64,000 bases of DNA from Streptomyces sp. CB00316 (GCF_001905595.1 NZ_LIXI01000002.1:806001-870000); one strand, 5' to 3'; positions 8,245 to 18,335 are shown, numbered from the stretch's first letter. The notes: generated by a model from the letters alone, not told the origin. A program made the numbers and translations.

Positions 8245-9761
8245 CGGCGCGGGGTCCACACGATGGACCGGCCCGTCTCGCCCCGCCGCACCCAGCGCGT
8301 CTGCGACGAGCCCACGATCAGCAGCGTCCGCATGTCCACCTCCGCCGGGTCGACATCCGCCAGTCGCACCGTACGTACGCTCTCCGTCGGGCCGCCGACA
8401 TCCCGTGCCAGAACGACCGGGGTGTCCGGGGAGCGGTGCTCCAGGAGCAGGTCGCGGGCCTTGCCCACCTGCCACGTACGGGACTTGGAGCCCGGGTTGT
8501 ACAGGGCGAGCACCAGGTCCGCCGAGGCCGCCGCGCGCAGGCGTTCCGCGATGACCTCCCATGGCTTGAGGCGGTCCGAGAGGGAGATCGTGGCGTAGTC
8601 GTGGCCCAGCGGTGCGCCGGCGCGCGCCGCCGCCGCGTTGGCAGCGGTGACGCCGGGCAGGACCCGTACGGGGATGTCCGCGTGCTCCTCCCGCGCGGCC
8701 ACCTCCAGCACCGCCGTCGCCATGGCGAAGACCCCGGGGTCGCCGCCCGAGACCACCGCGACGCGGTGGCCCCGGCGGGCCAGGTCCAGCGCGAACTCGG
8801 CGCGCTCGGACTCCACCTTGTTGTCCGAGCCGTGCCGCGCCTGGCCGGGGCGGACCGGGACCCGGTCCAGGTAGGTGGTGTAGCCGACCAGGGCGTCGGC
8901 TGCCGCCAATGCCCCGCGCGTCTCCGGCGTCAGCCACAGCGGGCCCGCAGGACCGGTGCCGACGACGACCACTTCGCCGACCGCCGCCCCCGAAGGCCTC
9001 ACCGCGTCCACACGGCTCGGCAGCACCGCCACCGAGAAGTACGGCACCGACGCCGGGTCGATGTCCGCCAGGTCGCCCGTGCGCTCCCCGGTCATCGTCG
9101 CCCGCTCCACGTACCGCGCCTCCGCCAGCCTCCCCGAGGCCTCGAACGCGCCGCGCACCGCCGGGAACGTCCGCCCCAGCTTCATCACCACCGCCGTGTC
9201 CGTGGCGGCGAGACGGGCCGTCAGCTCCTCCTCCGGCAGCGTGCCGGGGAGGATCGTGAGAATCTCCTCGCCCTCGACCAGGGGAGTGCCGAGGCGGGCC
9301 GCCGCCGCGCTGACGGACGTCACGCCGGGGATGACCTCGGTGGCGTACCGGTCGGCCAGGCGCTTGTGCATGTGCATGTACGAGCCGTAGAACATCGGGT
9401 CGCCCTCGGCGAGGACCGCCACCGTCCGGCCCGCGTCCAGGTGCGCCGCGAGGCGGGCCGCGGCCTTCTCGTAGAACTCCTCCAGCGCGCCCCGGTAGCC
9501 GCCCGGGTGGTTCGTGGTCTCCGTCGTGACGGGGTAGACCAGGGGCTCCTCGACGTGGTCGGGCCGCAGGTGCGCGGCGGCGATGGAGCGGGCGATGGAG
9601 CGGCCGTGGCGGGCGCTGTGGTACGCGATGACGTCCGCCTCGCCGATGGCCTGGACGGCCCGGAGCGTCATCAGGTTCGGGTCGCCGGGGCCGAGCCCGA
9701 CGCCGTACAGCCTGCCGCCGCTCATGCTGATGTCCGTCACGGAGGTGTTCGGGGTGCTCAC
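8214..9761 (-). CDS. cobIJ: Fused precorrin-2 C20- and precorrin-3B C17-methyltransferase
   Basis: A 515-residue bifunctional enzyme. The N-terminal half is CobI (YGVGLGPGDPNLMTLRAV, then LAEGDPMFYGSYMHMHKRL), adding the C20 methyl group. The C-terminal half begins near residue 260 and is CobJ (VVVVGTGPAGPLWLTPETR, VVSGGDPGVFAMATAV, ALYNPGSKSR), adding the C17 methyl group and contracting the ring. The start is GTG 9761, which shares one base with the cobH stop (TAGTG); the longer upstream open frame is a shadow of cobH. Such CobI-CobJ fusions are known in actinomycetes. Confidence 0.95.
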   Translation of the reverse strand: MSTPNTSVTDISMSGGRLYGVGLGPGDPNLMTLRAVQAIGEADVIAYHSARHGRSIARSIAAAHLRPDHVEEPLVYPVTTETTNHPGGYRGALEEFYEKAAARLAAHLDAGRTVAVLAEGDPMFYGSYMHMHKRLADRYATEVIPGVTSVSAAAARLGTPLVEGEEILTILPGTLPEEELTARLAATDTAVVMKLGRTFPAVRGAFEASGRLAEARYVERATMTGERTGDLADIDPASVPYFSVAVLPSRVDAVRPSGAAVGEVVVVGTGPAGPLWLTPETRGALAAADALVGYTTYLDRVPVRPGQARHGSDNKVESERAEFALDLARRGHRVAVVSGGDPGVFAMATAVLEVAAREEHADIPVRVLPGVTAANAAAARAGAPLGHDYATISLSDRLKPWEVIAERLRAAASADLVLALYNPGSKSRTWQVGKARDLLLEHRSPDTPVVLARDVGGPTESVRTVRLADVDPAEVDMRTLLIVGSSQTRWVRRGETGRSIVWTPRRYPEAAGPSA

Positions 9762-10387
9762 TACTCTTCCTCGCTGGCTATGGCGTTGAGGGCGGCCGCC
9801 GCTATCGCGCTGCCGCCGCGCCTGCCGCGCACGATCAGGTGCTCCAGCCCCGACGCGTGCTCGGCCAGGGCCTCCTTGGACTCCATCGCGCCGACGAAGC
9901 CGACCGGGACGCCGATGACGGCGGCGGGGCGCGGGGCGCCCTCCTCGATCATCTCCAGCAGGCGGAACAGGGCCGTCGGGGCGTTGCCGACCGCGACCAC
10001 CGCCCCCTCCATACGGTCCCGCCACAGCTCCAGGGCCGCCGCGCTGCGGGTCGTGCCCATCTTCGCGGCCAGCTCGGGCACGGACGGGTCGGACAGCGTG
10101 CACACCACGTCGTTGTTCGCCGGGAGCCGCTTGCGGGTGACCCCGCTGGCCACCATCGCCACATCGCAGAGGATCGGGGCGCCGGAGCGCAGGGCCGCGC
10201 GGGCGTCGGCCACGGCGTTCGGCGAGAATGCGAGGTCCGTTACGAGGTCGACCATGCCGCAGGCGTGGATCATCCGGACGGCGACCTGGCTGACGTCGGC
10301 GGGCAGCCCGGCCAGATCCGCCTCCGCGCGGATGGTGGCGAAGGACTGGCGGTAGATCGCCGGTCCGTCCTTCTCGTACTGGTGCAC
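9761..10387 (-). CDS. cobH: Precorrin-8X methylmutase
   Basis: CobH moves a methyl group from C11 to C12 to give hydrogenobyrinate. The 208-residue protein carries RMIHACGM near residue 40, with the family's catalytic histidine. Further family blocks are [32 protein letters not shown] and [17 protein letters not shown]. It sits between cobG (37 bp upstream) and cobIJ (1-nt overlap) on the minus strand, forming a cobG-cobH-cobIJ operon. Confidence 0.96.
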   Translation of the reverse strand: MHQYEKDGPAIYRQSFATIRAEADLAGLPADVSQVAVRMIHACGMVDLVTDLAFSPNAVADARAALRSGAPILCDVAMVASGVTRKRLPANNDVVCTLSDPSVPELAAKMGTTRSAAALELWRDRMEGAVVAVGNAPTALFRLLEMIEEGAPRPAAVIGVPVGFVGAMESKEALAEHASGLEHLIVRGRRGGSAIAAAALNAIASEEE

Positions 10388-10424
10388 AGTGCTGTCGCTT
10401 TCTTCAGCTGATGGATCAGAGGGA

Positions 10425-11699
10425 TCAGGCGCGGGCTGCGGCCACAGCTGCGGCCAGTGCCGCCGGGTCGTTCCCTACGGTTGCCGGGGGGTCCCGGCGC
10501 TCTCCCCGTACGTGGGAGATCCGGTGTCCGTCCGGCGTGACGACCACGTCGATCCACTCCCCGTGGGGGTGGCCGCAGCGGCGTTCGCACCCGGACCAGT
10601 ACACAGGTAGCCGCCCAGGCGGTCCGACAGCGGCCCCCGCTTCGGCCCGCACGTCGGACAGCGACTTCGCGCAGCCGGGGTGGCCGATGCAGGCGCCTAC
10701 GCCGGTCCAGGGGGAGTCGGGGGCGGTGATCAGGCCGGACTCGGACAGCGTGCGGAGTGCCTCCACCACCTCCGGTCGAGGGACCGGGCCCGGGATGACG
10801 ATCCCGCGCCACGGGGTGAGCCGCAGCTCGCCGCCGTACCGCCTGGCTGTCTCCGTGAGCAGTCGCCACTGGGCGGGGGTGAGGCGGCCCAGGGGGACTT
10901 CGGCGGTGATCGCGGAGCCGTGCGTTCCGGGGGCGGGGGGTGTCGCCGTACGCGGGCGGGGGCGGTGGACCGTCGGGCCCGCCGCCGAGCCGGTGGTGCG
11001 GACCAGCTCCGCCCGTACGTCGTCGGGCAGGTCCTTCACGCGCCACGCGCCCGGGTCCCCGGCCGCGCGCAGGAACTCCTCGGCGGCCAGCAGGGCCGCG
11101 CGCGGGGCATCGGTGGCCGGGACCCGGAACACCTCGTCGGCCGCCCCGATCCGCAGCAGGGCGGCCCCCGAGGGGCCCTCCGCGATCAGCGTCACGTCCG
11201 CGCCGAGGGCGTCCACGTCGCCCCGGCCGTCGTCCAGGGCGAACAGGAAGCGGCCGGAGAGCGTGGCGGCGGCCGCCGAACCGCACACCAGCCGGTCCAG
11301 TTCCGTCAGCCACACTCCGAGTCCCCCAGAACCGTCCAGCCCGGCCAGCGGCGAGGCCACGATGTTGCGGGCCCGCTCGTGGGCGGCGGAGGGGAGGAGG
11401 CCCGCGTCCGTGAGCAGGCCGGCCAGCTCGCCGCCGCACTCCGTACCCAGGCCGCGCAGCTGGACGTTGCCCCGCGAGGTGAGATGCAGCTCACCGTCCC
11501 CGAACCGGGCCGCCGCCGTCAGTAGCGCGTCCGCCTGGTCCGCGCTCAGCACGCCGCCGGGGATGCGTACGCGGGCCAGCGCCCCGTCGTCCGCACGGTG
11601 GAGCCGCAGCGTTCCCGGGCAGGCGTCGCCACCGGTGCGGGGGGAGACGCCACCCGCGGAAAGGGGCGAGGGGGCGGAATCGGGCATGGCGGCGAGCAT
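10425..11699 (-). CDS. cobG: Precorrin-3B synthase
   Basis: CobG is the oxygen-dependent monooxygenase that makes precorrin-3B, the step that marks the aerobic pathway. The 424-residue protein resembles sulfite/nitrite reductases. It has two ferredoxin-like halves ([18 protein letters not shown] near residue 70) and the siroheme/4Fe-4S cysteines as CIGHPGC and GCERRCGH near residues 335-385. ATG 11699 or 11687 could be the start. It is divergent from the riboswitch-controlled cobN and first in the cobG-cobH-cobIJ operon. I see no second riboswitch on its side. Confidence 0.92.
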   Translation of the reverse strand: MLAAMPDSAPSPLSAGGVSPRTGGDACPGTLRLHRADDGALARVRIPGGVLSADQADALLTAAARFGDGELHLTSRGNVQLRGLGTECGGELAGLLTDAGLLPSAAHERARNIVASPLAGLDGSGGLGVWLTELDRLVCGSAAAATLSGRFLFALDDGRGDVDALGADVTLIAEGPSGAALLRIGAADEVFRVPATDAPRAALLAAEEFLRAAGDPGAWRVKDLPDDVRAELVRTTGSAAGPTVHRPRPRTATPPAPGTHGSAITAEVPLGRLTPAQWRLLTETARRYGGELRLTPWRGIVIPGPVPRPEVVEALRTLSESGLITAPDSPWTGVGACIGHPGCAKSLSDVRAEAGAAVGPPGRLPVYWSGCERRCGHPHGEWIDVVVTPDGHRISHVRGERRDPPATVGNDPAALAAAVAAARA

Positions 11700-11839
11700 A
11701 CCGACCGGGCCGGTCCCGGCGGTGGGGTCGCGTCTGTGACCTGTGGGACAGGCCCCCGCCTCGTGAGTGACGCACGGGCCGAACAGTGATCACCACCGCA
11801 CCCCCGCCCCCTGCCCCGCCCCACCCCCGCCGCTTAGGA

Positions 11840-11975
11840 TGCAGGCGGTGGTCCGTTCAGGCCGCCATCGCCAGACGGCGACAGGGGAGGAAGCCCGGTG
11901 AGATTCCGGCGCGGTCCCGCCACTGTGAGCCCGGCCGCCACCACCGGCCGGGCGAGTCAGGAACTCCCTTCCCCG
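11840..11975 (+). promoter_or_regulatory. Cobalamin (adenosylcobalamin) riboswitch
   Basis: The conserved B12 core is visible: GGGGAGGAAGCCCGGTGAGA at 11884-11903, then CCGGCGCGGTCCCGCCACTG. The B12-box-like GAGTCAGGAACTCC is at 11954-11967. It lies on the + strand 110-245 nt upstream of cobN, the usual place for repression of synthesis genes by B12. Outer boundaries are approximate. Confidence 0.92.
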
Positions 11976-11976
11976 A

Positions 11977-12000
11977 GCGCCCGGTTTCCCAGCCGGGCGC
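11977..12000 (+). promoter_or_regulatory. Hairpin in riboswitch expression platform
   Basis: GCGCCCGG and CCGGGCGC form a perfect 8-bp stem with an 8-nt loop just after the B12 box. A second GC-rich inverted repeat follows up to about 12030. No U-run follows, so it may act by translation control or factor-dependent termination rather than as a classic terminator. Confidence 0.5.
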
Positions 12001-12085
12001 GGCGCCCGGTTCTCTGAGCCGGACGCGGGGAGACCCCTCCGACACCGCCCGGGGCGTGGACACCCCGAGGAAGGCCTGACGCAGC

Positions 12086-15000
12086 ATGATCCTGCTCCTG
12101 TCGACGTCCGACACCGACCTCCTGAGCGCCCGAGCGTCCGAGGGACCGGTCAGCTACCGGTACGCCAACCCCTCCCGCGTCGACCTCGACGGCCTCCCCG
12201 AGCTGCTGGACGGCGTCGACCTCGTCGTCGTACGCCTCCTCGGCGGCGTACGCGCGTGGCAGGAAGGCCTCGACGCGGTGCTGGCCACCGGGCGGCCGGT
12301 CGTCGTGCTGACCGGTGAGCAGGCTCCGGACGCGCAGCTGATGGCCGCCTCCACCGTGCCGATCGGGATCGCGGCCGAGGCGCACGCCTACCTCGCGCAC
12401 GGCGGGCCCGCCAACCTGGAGCAGCTGGGCCGGTTCCTGTCCGACACCGTGCTGCTGACCGGCCACGGCTTCGAGCCGCCCGCCCCGGCGCCCGCGTGGG
12501 GAGCGCTGGAGCGGGTGGCCCGTGAGGCGCCCGAGGGTGCGCCGACGGTCGCCGTCCTCTACTACCGTGCCCACCACATGAGCGGGAACACCGCGTTCAT
12601 CGACGCCCTGTGCACGGCGGTCGAGGACGCGGGGGCCCGGCCGCTCCCGCTGTACGTCGCGTCCCTCCGTACGCCGGAGGCCGAGCTGATCGACGCACTC
12701 GGCGCCGCCGACGCCATCGTGACCACCGTCCTCGCGGCCGGCGGCACCCGGCCCGCCGAGGCGTCCGCCGGGGGCGACGACGAGTCGTGGGACGCGGGCG
12801 CGCTGACCGGGCTCGACGTGCCGATCCTCCAGGCGCTCTGCCTCACCAGCCCGCGCGCCGCGTGGGAGGAGAACGACGAGGGCGTCTCCCCGCTGGACGC
12901 GGCCACCCAGATCGCGGTGCCGGAGTTCGACGGCCGGCTGATCACCGTCCCCTTCTCCTTCAAGGAGATCGACGAGGACGGGCTCCCGGCGTACGTCGCC
13001 GACGCCGAGCGCGCGGCCAGGGTCGCCGGGATCGCCGTACGGCACGCGAAGCTGCGGCACATCCCGAACGCGGAGAAGAAGATCGCGCTCGTGCTCTCCG
13101 CCTACCCGACCAAGCACTCCCGGATCGGGAACGCCGTCGGTCTCGACACGCCTGCCAGTGCCGTGGCGCTGCTGCGGCGGCTGCGCGCCGAGGGGTACGA
13201 CTTCGGGCCCGAGGCCGACATCCCGGGGCTGGTCTCCGGCGACGGCGACGAGCTGATCTACGCGCTCATCGAGGCGGGCGGCCACGACCAGGAGTGGCTG
13301 ACCGAGGAGCAGTTGGCCAAGAACCCGGTCCGCATCCCGGCCGCCGACTACCGCCGCTGGTTCGCCGCTCTCCCCGAGGAGCTGCGCAGCGCGGTGGAGG
13401 AGCACTGGGGCCCGGCGCCCGGCGAGATGTTCGTCGACCGGTCCGCCAACCCCGAGGGCGACATCGTCCTCGCCGCCCTGCGGCGCGGCAACCTCCTCAT
13501 CCTCATCCAGCCGCCGCGCGGCTTCGGCGAGAACCCGATCGCGATCTACCACGACCCCGATCTCCCGCCGTCCCACCACTACTTGGCCGCCTACCGCTGG
13601 ATCGCCGCCTCCGCCGACGACAACGGCTTCGGCGCCGACGCCATGATCCACCTCGGCAAGCACGGGAACCTGGAGTGGCTGCCGGGCAAGAACGCCGGTC
13701 TGTCCGCTGCCTGCGGTCCGGACGCCGCCCTCGGTGATCTGCCCCTCGTCTACCCGTTCCTGGTGAACGACCCGGGCGAGGGTACGCAGGCCAAGCGGCG
13801 CGTCCACGCCACGCTGATCGACCACCTGGTGCCGCCGATGGCCCGCGCCGACAGCTACGGCGACATCGCGCGCCTTGAGCAACTCCTCGACGAGCACGCG
13901 CAGATCGCCGCGATGGACCCGGCGAAGCTGCCCGCCGTCCGTGCCCAGATCTGGACGCTGATCCAGGCGGCGAAGCTCGACCACGACCTCGGCCTGGAGG
14001 ACCGGCCGGAGGACGAGGGCTTCGACGACTTCATCATGCATCTCGACGGCTGGCTCTGCGAGATCAAGGACGTCCAGATCCGCGACGGCCTGCACGTCCT
14101 GGGCAACCCGCCCGCCGGGAGTGACCGGGTCAACCTGGTGCTCGCTGTGCTGCGCGCCCGGCAGATCTGGGGCGGTACGGCGTCGCTGCCGGGGCTCCGC
14201 GAGGCGCTCGGGCTCGACGAGTCGGCCGCCACACGTACCGCCGCCGACGAGGTCGAGGAGCAGGCCCGCGCGCTCGTCCAGGCCATGGACGACGCCGACT
14301 GGGACCCGGCCGCCGTCGCCGGTGTCGCCGCCGGGCTGCCGGACGCGGTGGCCGACATCCTCACCTTCGCGGCCACCGAGGTCGTCCCGCGCATGGCGGC
14401 CACGACGGACGAACTCGCTCACGCCGTACACGCGTTGAACGGTGGGTTCGTTCCCGCCGGGCCGTCCGGTTCGCCGCTGCGCGGGCTGGTGAACGTGCTG
14501 CCGACCGGTCGCAACTTCTACTCCGTCGACCCCAAGGCCGTTCCCTCCAAGCTCGCCTGGGAGACCGGGCAGGCGCTCGCCGACTCGCTCCTCACCCGCT
14601 ACCGCACCGACAACGGCGACTGGCCCACCTCGGTCGGCCTCTCCCTCTGGGGCACCAGCGCCATGCGCACGGCGGGCGACGACATCGCGGAAGCCTTCGC
14701 GCTGCTCGGCATCCGGCCCGTCTGGGACGACGCCTCGCGCCGCGTGACCGGCCTGGAGCCCATCCCGTACGCCGAGTTGGGCCGCCCCCGTATCGACGTG
14801 ACGCTCCGCATCTCGGGCTTCTTCCGGGACGCGTTCCCGCACACGATCGGGCTGCTCGACGACGCCGTACGGCTGGCCGCCTCGCTCGACGAGCCCGCCG
14901 AGCAGAACTACGTAAGGGCCCACGCCCAGGCCGACCTGGCCGAGCACGGCGACGAGCGCCGGGCCACCACGAGGATCTTCGGGTCCCGCCCCGGCACGTA

Positions 15001-15691
15001 CGGCGCCGGGCTCCTCCAGCTCATCGACTCCCGCGACTGGCGCACCGACGCCGACCTCGCCGAGGTGTACACGGTCTGGGGCGGTTACGCCTACGGCCGC
15101 GAGCTCGACGGCCGCCCGGCCCGCGAGGAGATGGAGACGGCCTACAAGCGCATCGAGGTCGCCGCCAAGAACACCGACACCCGCGAGCACGACATCGCGG
15201 ACTCCGACGACTACTTCCAGTACCACGGCGGCATGGTCGCCACCGTGCGCGCGCTCAAGGGCAAGGCCCCGGAGGCCTACATCGGGGACTCCACCCGCCC
15301 CGAGACCGTCCGCACGCGCACGCTCGTCGAGGAGACCTCCCGCGTCTTCCGCGCCCGGGTCGTCAACCCGAAGTGGATCGAGGCGATGCGCCGCCACGGC
15401 TACAAGGGCGCGTTCGAACTGGCCGCGACCGTCGACTACCTCTTCGGGTACGACGCCACGACCGGCGTCGTCGCCGACTGGATGTACGACAAGCTCACCG
15501 AGACGTACGTGCTCGACCCGGAGAACAAGCGGTTCCTCCAGGAGGCCAACCCCTGGGCTTTGCACGGCATCGCGGAACGCCTGCTGGAGGCCGAGTCGCG
15601 CGGTATGTGGGCCAAGCCGGACCCGGCGGTCCTCGAAGCGCTGCGCCAGGTCTACCTGGAGACCGAGGGCAATCTGGAGGGCGAGGACTGA
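12086..15691 (+). CDS. cobN: Cobaltochelatase large subunit CobN
   Basis: CobN is the large subunit of the ATP-dependent CobNST-type chelatase that inserts cobalt into hydrogenobyrinic acid a,c-diamide. At 1201 residues it has the expected size. Family blocks include PTVAVLYYRAHHMSGN (~residue 155), VLSAYPTKHSRIGNAVGLDT (~residue 340), DAMIHLGKHGNLEWLPGKN (~residue 520), PTGRNFYSVDPKAVPSK and the C-terminal FLQEANPWALHGIAERLLEA. The smaller AAA+ subunits are not in this window. It is transcribed from behind the cobalamin riboswitch and is the only gene here with that control visible. Confidence 0.97.
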   Translation: MILLLSTSDTDLLSARASEGPVSYRYANPSRVDLDGLPELLDGVDLVVVRLLGGVRAWQEGLDAVLATGRPVVVLTGEQAPDAQLMAASTVPIGIAAEAHAYLAHGGPANLEQLGRFLSDTVLLTGHGFEPPAPAPAWGALERVAREAPEGAPTVAVLYYRAHHMSGNTAFIDALCTAVEDAGARPLPLYVASLRTPEAELIDALGAADAIVTTVLAAGGTRPAEASAGGDDESWDAGALTGLDVPILQALCLTSPRAAWEENDEGVSPLDAATQIAVPEFDGRLITVPFSFKEIDEDGLPAYVADAERAARVAGIAVRHAKLRHIPNAEKKIALVLSAYPTKHSRIGNAVGLDTPASAVALLRRLRAEGYDFGPEADIPGLVSGDGDELIYALIEAGGHDQEWLTEEQLAKNPVRIPAADYRRWFAALPEELRSAVEEHWGPAPGEMFVDRSANPEGDIVLAALRRGNLLILIQPPRGFGENPIAIYHDPDLPPSHHYLAAYRWIAASADDNGFGADAMIHLGKHGNLEWLPGKNAGLSAACGPDAALGDLPLVYPFLVNDPGEGTQAKRRVHATLIDHLVPPMARADSYGDIARLEQLLDEHAQIAAMDPAKLPAVRAQIWTLIQAAKLDHDLGLEDRPEDEGFDDFIMHLDGWLCEIKDVQIRDGLHVLGNPPAGSDRVNLVLAVLRARQIWGGTASLPGLREALGLDESAATRTAADEVEEQARALVQAMDDADWDPAAVAGVAAGLPDAVADILTFAATEVVPRMAATTDELAHAVHALNGGFVPAGPSGSPLRGLVNVLPTGRNFYSVDPKAVPSKLAWETGQALADSLLTRYRTDNGDWPTSVGLSLWGTSAMRTAGDDIAEAFALLGIRPVWDDASRRVTGLEPIPYAELGRPRIDVTLRISGFFRDAFPHTIGLLDDAVRLAASLDEPAEQNYVRAHAQADLAEHGDERRATTRIFGSRPGTYGAGLLQLIDSRDWRTDADLAEVYTVWGGYAYGRELDGRPAREEMETAYKRIEVAAKNTDTREHDIADSDDYFQYHGGMVATVRALKGKAPEAYIGDSTRPETVRTRTLVEETSRVFRARVVNPKWIEAMRRHGYKGAFELAATVDYLFGYDATTGVVADWMYDKLTETYVLDPENKRFLQEANPWALHGIAERLLEAESRGMWAKPDPAVLEALRQVYLETEGNLEGED

Positions 15692-15766
15692 CCCTCCTTC
15701 CTCTCCCGTCCTTCTTCCGCCCCCTGCCCCGGCACACCCGGCGGGCGGCGTCCGGGGCGGTGGGGG

Positions 15767-16021
15767 TCATTTGACCATGATCGCTACGAGCGTGAGTGCG
15801 GCGGCCAGGGCGATGGCGGCCCCGCTGACGATGAACCAGGTCTGGTAGATGAGCTCGGAGCGGTCGGGGGGGCTGGAAGCGGTTCCTCTCGCCCTGCGCC
15901 ACCGCGACCGTCGGTCGGCCCGGAAGTCACGGGTCCGGGACGACTTGGCGGGAACTCGGGTTTGGACCTCGGCAGGGGCGGCCGTCAGGCAAGGGGCGGG
16001 AGGGACACGTGAGCCGCGCAC
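15767..16021 (-). CDS. Small single-pass membrane protein, hypothetical
   Basis: An 84-codon frame ends in one clear transmembrane segment (WFIVSGAAIALAAALTLVAI) followed by MVK and the stop. The front half is Arg/Pro/Ser-rich and unremarkable, so the true start may be internal. It lies between cobN and the lysyl-oxidase-like gene with no operon partner. Only the membrane tail convinces me; no function can be assigned. Confidence 0.4.
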   Translation of the reverse strand: MRGSRVPPAPCLTAAPAEVQTRVPAKSSRTRDFRADRRSRWRRARGTASSPPDRSELIYQTWFIVSGAAIALAAALTLVAIMVK

Positions 16022-16024
16022 GTA

Positions 16025-16055
16025 GCCGGCCCCGGGAGGATCTCCCGGGGCCGGC
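16025..16055 (-). terminator. Hairpin terminator below the lysyl-oxidase-like gene
   Basis: GCCGGCCCCGGGAG and its complement pair perfectly over 14 bp around a 3-nt loop, 50 bp past the stop of the gene at 16105. There is no long T-run, as is usual in Streptomyces. Confidence 0.7.
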
Positions 16056-16104
16056 GCCAGGAACGAGGAGACGGGCTCAACCCGTCAACCCGGTCAGCGA
16101 ACAG

Positions 16105-17943
16105 TCAGTTGGCGTCCACCAGATGATGGGCGGGAACCTTCACCGTACGGGCGCCCTTCTTCCCTCCGAGGACGACCTTCCGCAGGGCGCTGTTGTTGCT
16201 GTAGTCGGTCTCCTTGAGCTGGTTCTCCGGGTTGGCGAGGACCTGGATGTAGTACGTGCCGTTCGGCAGGTCGGTGATGTCGAAGGACTGGCCGGGCAGG
16301 TCCTGGGTGTAGGTGTCACCGGAGCCGACGTCGAGCACCTCGCGGACGGAGATCGAGTTCTCCTGGCCGCAGGCGGTGGACAGGTCGGTGTTGCCCGGGT
16401 GCCAGTTGGCGTTCTTCACCGTGTAGTCGACGGCGTCGGTGTTGGCGAGGCAGAAGGCCTCCTTGCCACTGCGCACGGTCTCGTTCTTGTCGGCCTTCAG
16501 CAGCCGGTAGCTGGCGAAGTCCGTGAAGTGCCAGTGCTCGTGGCCGGGGCGCGGGTCCCACTCCATGGTGCCGGTCGGGGTGTAGCCGACCTGGTTGCCC
16601 TTGGCGTCGTAGAAATACTGGTAGGCGTCCATCAGCTCCGCGCCCGGGGAGCGGAACCCGTCCACGACGAGCTTGGCCGGGCCCGCGTTCCACACGTTGG
16701 CGCTGAAGGCGAGGTAGTCCTTGCCGGGCACGTCCTCGTAACCGTCGCTGACGGTGATGCCGTACGCGGGCAGCGAGCGCAGGTCGGGCTTGGGCACGTC
16801 GGGCACGGTCGCCTTGCCGGTGGGCCGCTTGGTGTTGGGCTGCACCCCGGGCGCCTGCCGCGACCCGTCGGTCTGCCCGGCCCGGTCACCGACGCGAGCG
16901 GCGGAGAACCCCTGCGCCCCGAAGGCGTCCTTCCCGGCGCTCTGCTTCCCGGCGGCCTGCTTCTTGAGCGCCCAGGGGAGGGCGGGCGGCGCCGGCGGGT
17001 AGGGCCCGTGACCGACGTTGTACGTGGCCCCGGCACCGCTCGTCGCGGCGGCGGGGGCGTCGGTACGGGCGGGGGCGCCGTGCCCGGCGTGGCCCGAGGG
17101 GGCCGGGTCGGCGGCGGCACCATGCCCGGCGTGGGCGTCGTGCGCGGACTTGGCGGCAGCCTTGGAGCCGGTGTCGGCGGACGAAGCGGACACACCACCA
17201 CCGCTCTCACCGCCTTCCGCGCCCTCCCCCTCCCAACTCCGCTCGCGGACGACCACCTTGACGCTCTGCGGCTTGTCCTCGATCCCGAAGAGATCGCGGT
17301 ACTTCTTGGTCACGGAGACCTTGGCGGTGTACGTGCCGACGGCCAGCTGGACGGGCTCGGAGTAGTACCCGGCATAGGTGTTGGCTGCCCACCCGTTCTC
17401 CACGCCCCACACGGAGCCGAGGGTGAAGGGGTTGACCGGACAGCTCTGCGGATACTTCGAGTTGGCGGGAGCATCGGGCCGCACCCGCCCGGAGGCGTTG
17501 TTGGGACAGAAGCTCTCGGTCTTCTCCAGCACCGGCTTGCCCGCGGCGTCGACGACGCTGACCCGCATGAAGTCCGGCAGCCCGGAGAAGTCCTTCACCA
17601 GCCCCGCGGGGAGCGCCTTGGTCTGCGTCTTCTTCCCGTCCCGGATGATCTGCGAGGCGACGACCGGATCCTTGTAGGACTTCCGGGTCACCTTGAACTC
17701 GAAGGCGCCGTTCTCGGAGGTGAGGTAGGTCCCCAGATCGAGATAGACCCCGGGATCCTCCTTCCACGAGTCGAGCGTCACCGAGGTGGAGGCGGCGATC
17801 AGGCTGAGCTTCGGCCCCGCCGCCGCCGTCTTCGCATCAGGCGCGGCGGCAACGACCCCCGCCGTGACGGCGACCGCCGCGGCGATGGCGACCGAGGGGC
17901 GGGTGAGACGGCTGGTGCGGCTTTGCTGGGATCTGGTCATCAT
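16105..17943 (-). CDS. Secreted lysyl-oxidase-like copper protein
   Basis: A 612-residue exported protein. Residues 1-45 form a signal peptide (Arg-rich start, then SVAIAAAVAVTAGVVAAA). The middle part has beta-rich segments with a CPNN...CPVNPF cysteine pair. A His/Gly/Ala-rich linker (HAGHGAAADPAPSGHAGHG) spans roughly residues 265-295. The C-terminal ~200 residues are lysyl-oxidase-like, with the copper motif GHEHWHFTDFASYRLL near residue 466 and CLANTDAVDY. In the family this domain oxidatively deaminates lysine side chains or amines outside the cell; the substrate here is unknown. The start is ATG 17943 (or 17940). Confidence 0.85.
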   Translation of the reverse strand: MMTRSQQSRTSRLTRPSVAIAAAVAVTAGVVAAAPDAKTAAAGPKLSLIAASTSVTLDSWKEDPGVYLDLGTYLTSENGAFEFKVTRKSYKDPVVASQIIRDGKKTQTKALPAGLVKDFSGLPDFMRVSVVDAAGKPVLEKTESFCPNNASGRVRPDAPANSKYPQSCPVNPFTLGSVWGVENGWAANTYAGYYSEPVQLAVGTYTAKVSVTKKYRDLFGIEDKPQSVKVVVRERSWEGEGAEGGESGGGVSASSADTGSKAAAKSAHDAHAGHGAAADPAPSGHAGHGAPARTDAPAAATSGAGATYNVGHGPYPPAPPALPWALKKQAAGKQSAGKDAFGAQGFSAARVGDRAGQTDGSRQAPGVQPNTKRPTGKATVPDVPKPDLRSLPAYGITVSDGYEDVPGKDYLAFSANVWNAGPAKLVVDGFRSPGAELMDAYQYFYDAKGNQVGYTPTGTMEWDPRPGHEHWHFTDFASYRLLKADKNETVRSGKEAFCLANTDAVDYTVKNANWHPGNTDLSTACGQENSISVREVLDVGSGDTYTQDLPGQSFDITDLPNGTYYIQVLANPENQLKETDYSNNSALRKVVLGGKKGARTVKVPAHHLVDAN

Positions 17944-18335
17944 TCCTCGTACTTCCGGCTTTCCGGGTGCGTGACGGGACGCGGACGAACAGCACGGCCC
18001 CAACTCACCTGTGGCGACGCTGTGTCCGGTCTGTGAGAGGGGGCCGGGGGCGGATCGGGTTGTCTCGTGTCCCCCGAGTGGCCCAGGGTTGTCCGAAAAA
18101 GGGCTGTGCTCACCCCGTACGGCCGCGGCCCGCGGCCCGCCCGCCCCGACGGCCACCCGTACGGTCCGTGCACCGTGTCGGGAAGCGCCGCATCCAGGTC
18201 AGCCGGGGCGAGGCCGAGCGTGCGCCAGGTCTCGGCGGCGTCGAGGACGTGCGGATGCTCGGTGGCCCACAGCATCTCGATCCGGTGGTGTCCGCCGCCC
18301 GGCCGTAATCGGCCAAGCTCGTCACCGGCGAGCAC
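17940..18335 (-). pseudogene. Hypothetical fragment upstream of the lysyl-oxidase-like gene
   Basis: From GTG 18335 the frame reads LRPGGGHHRIEMLWATEHPH, then VLDAAETWRTLGLAPADLDA. This looks like real protein for about 60 residues. It then becomes Pro/Arg-rich and runs just past the start of the next gene. I recognise no family. It is probably a gene remnant with a decayed 3' end. Confidence 0.3.

Noticed and set aside
11957..15565. Very long open frame antisense to cobN (about 1200 codons)
   Set aside because: GC-rich codon bias leaves the complement free of stops. The translation has no motif, and the sense frame is clearly CobN.
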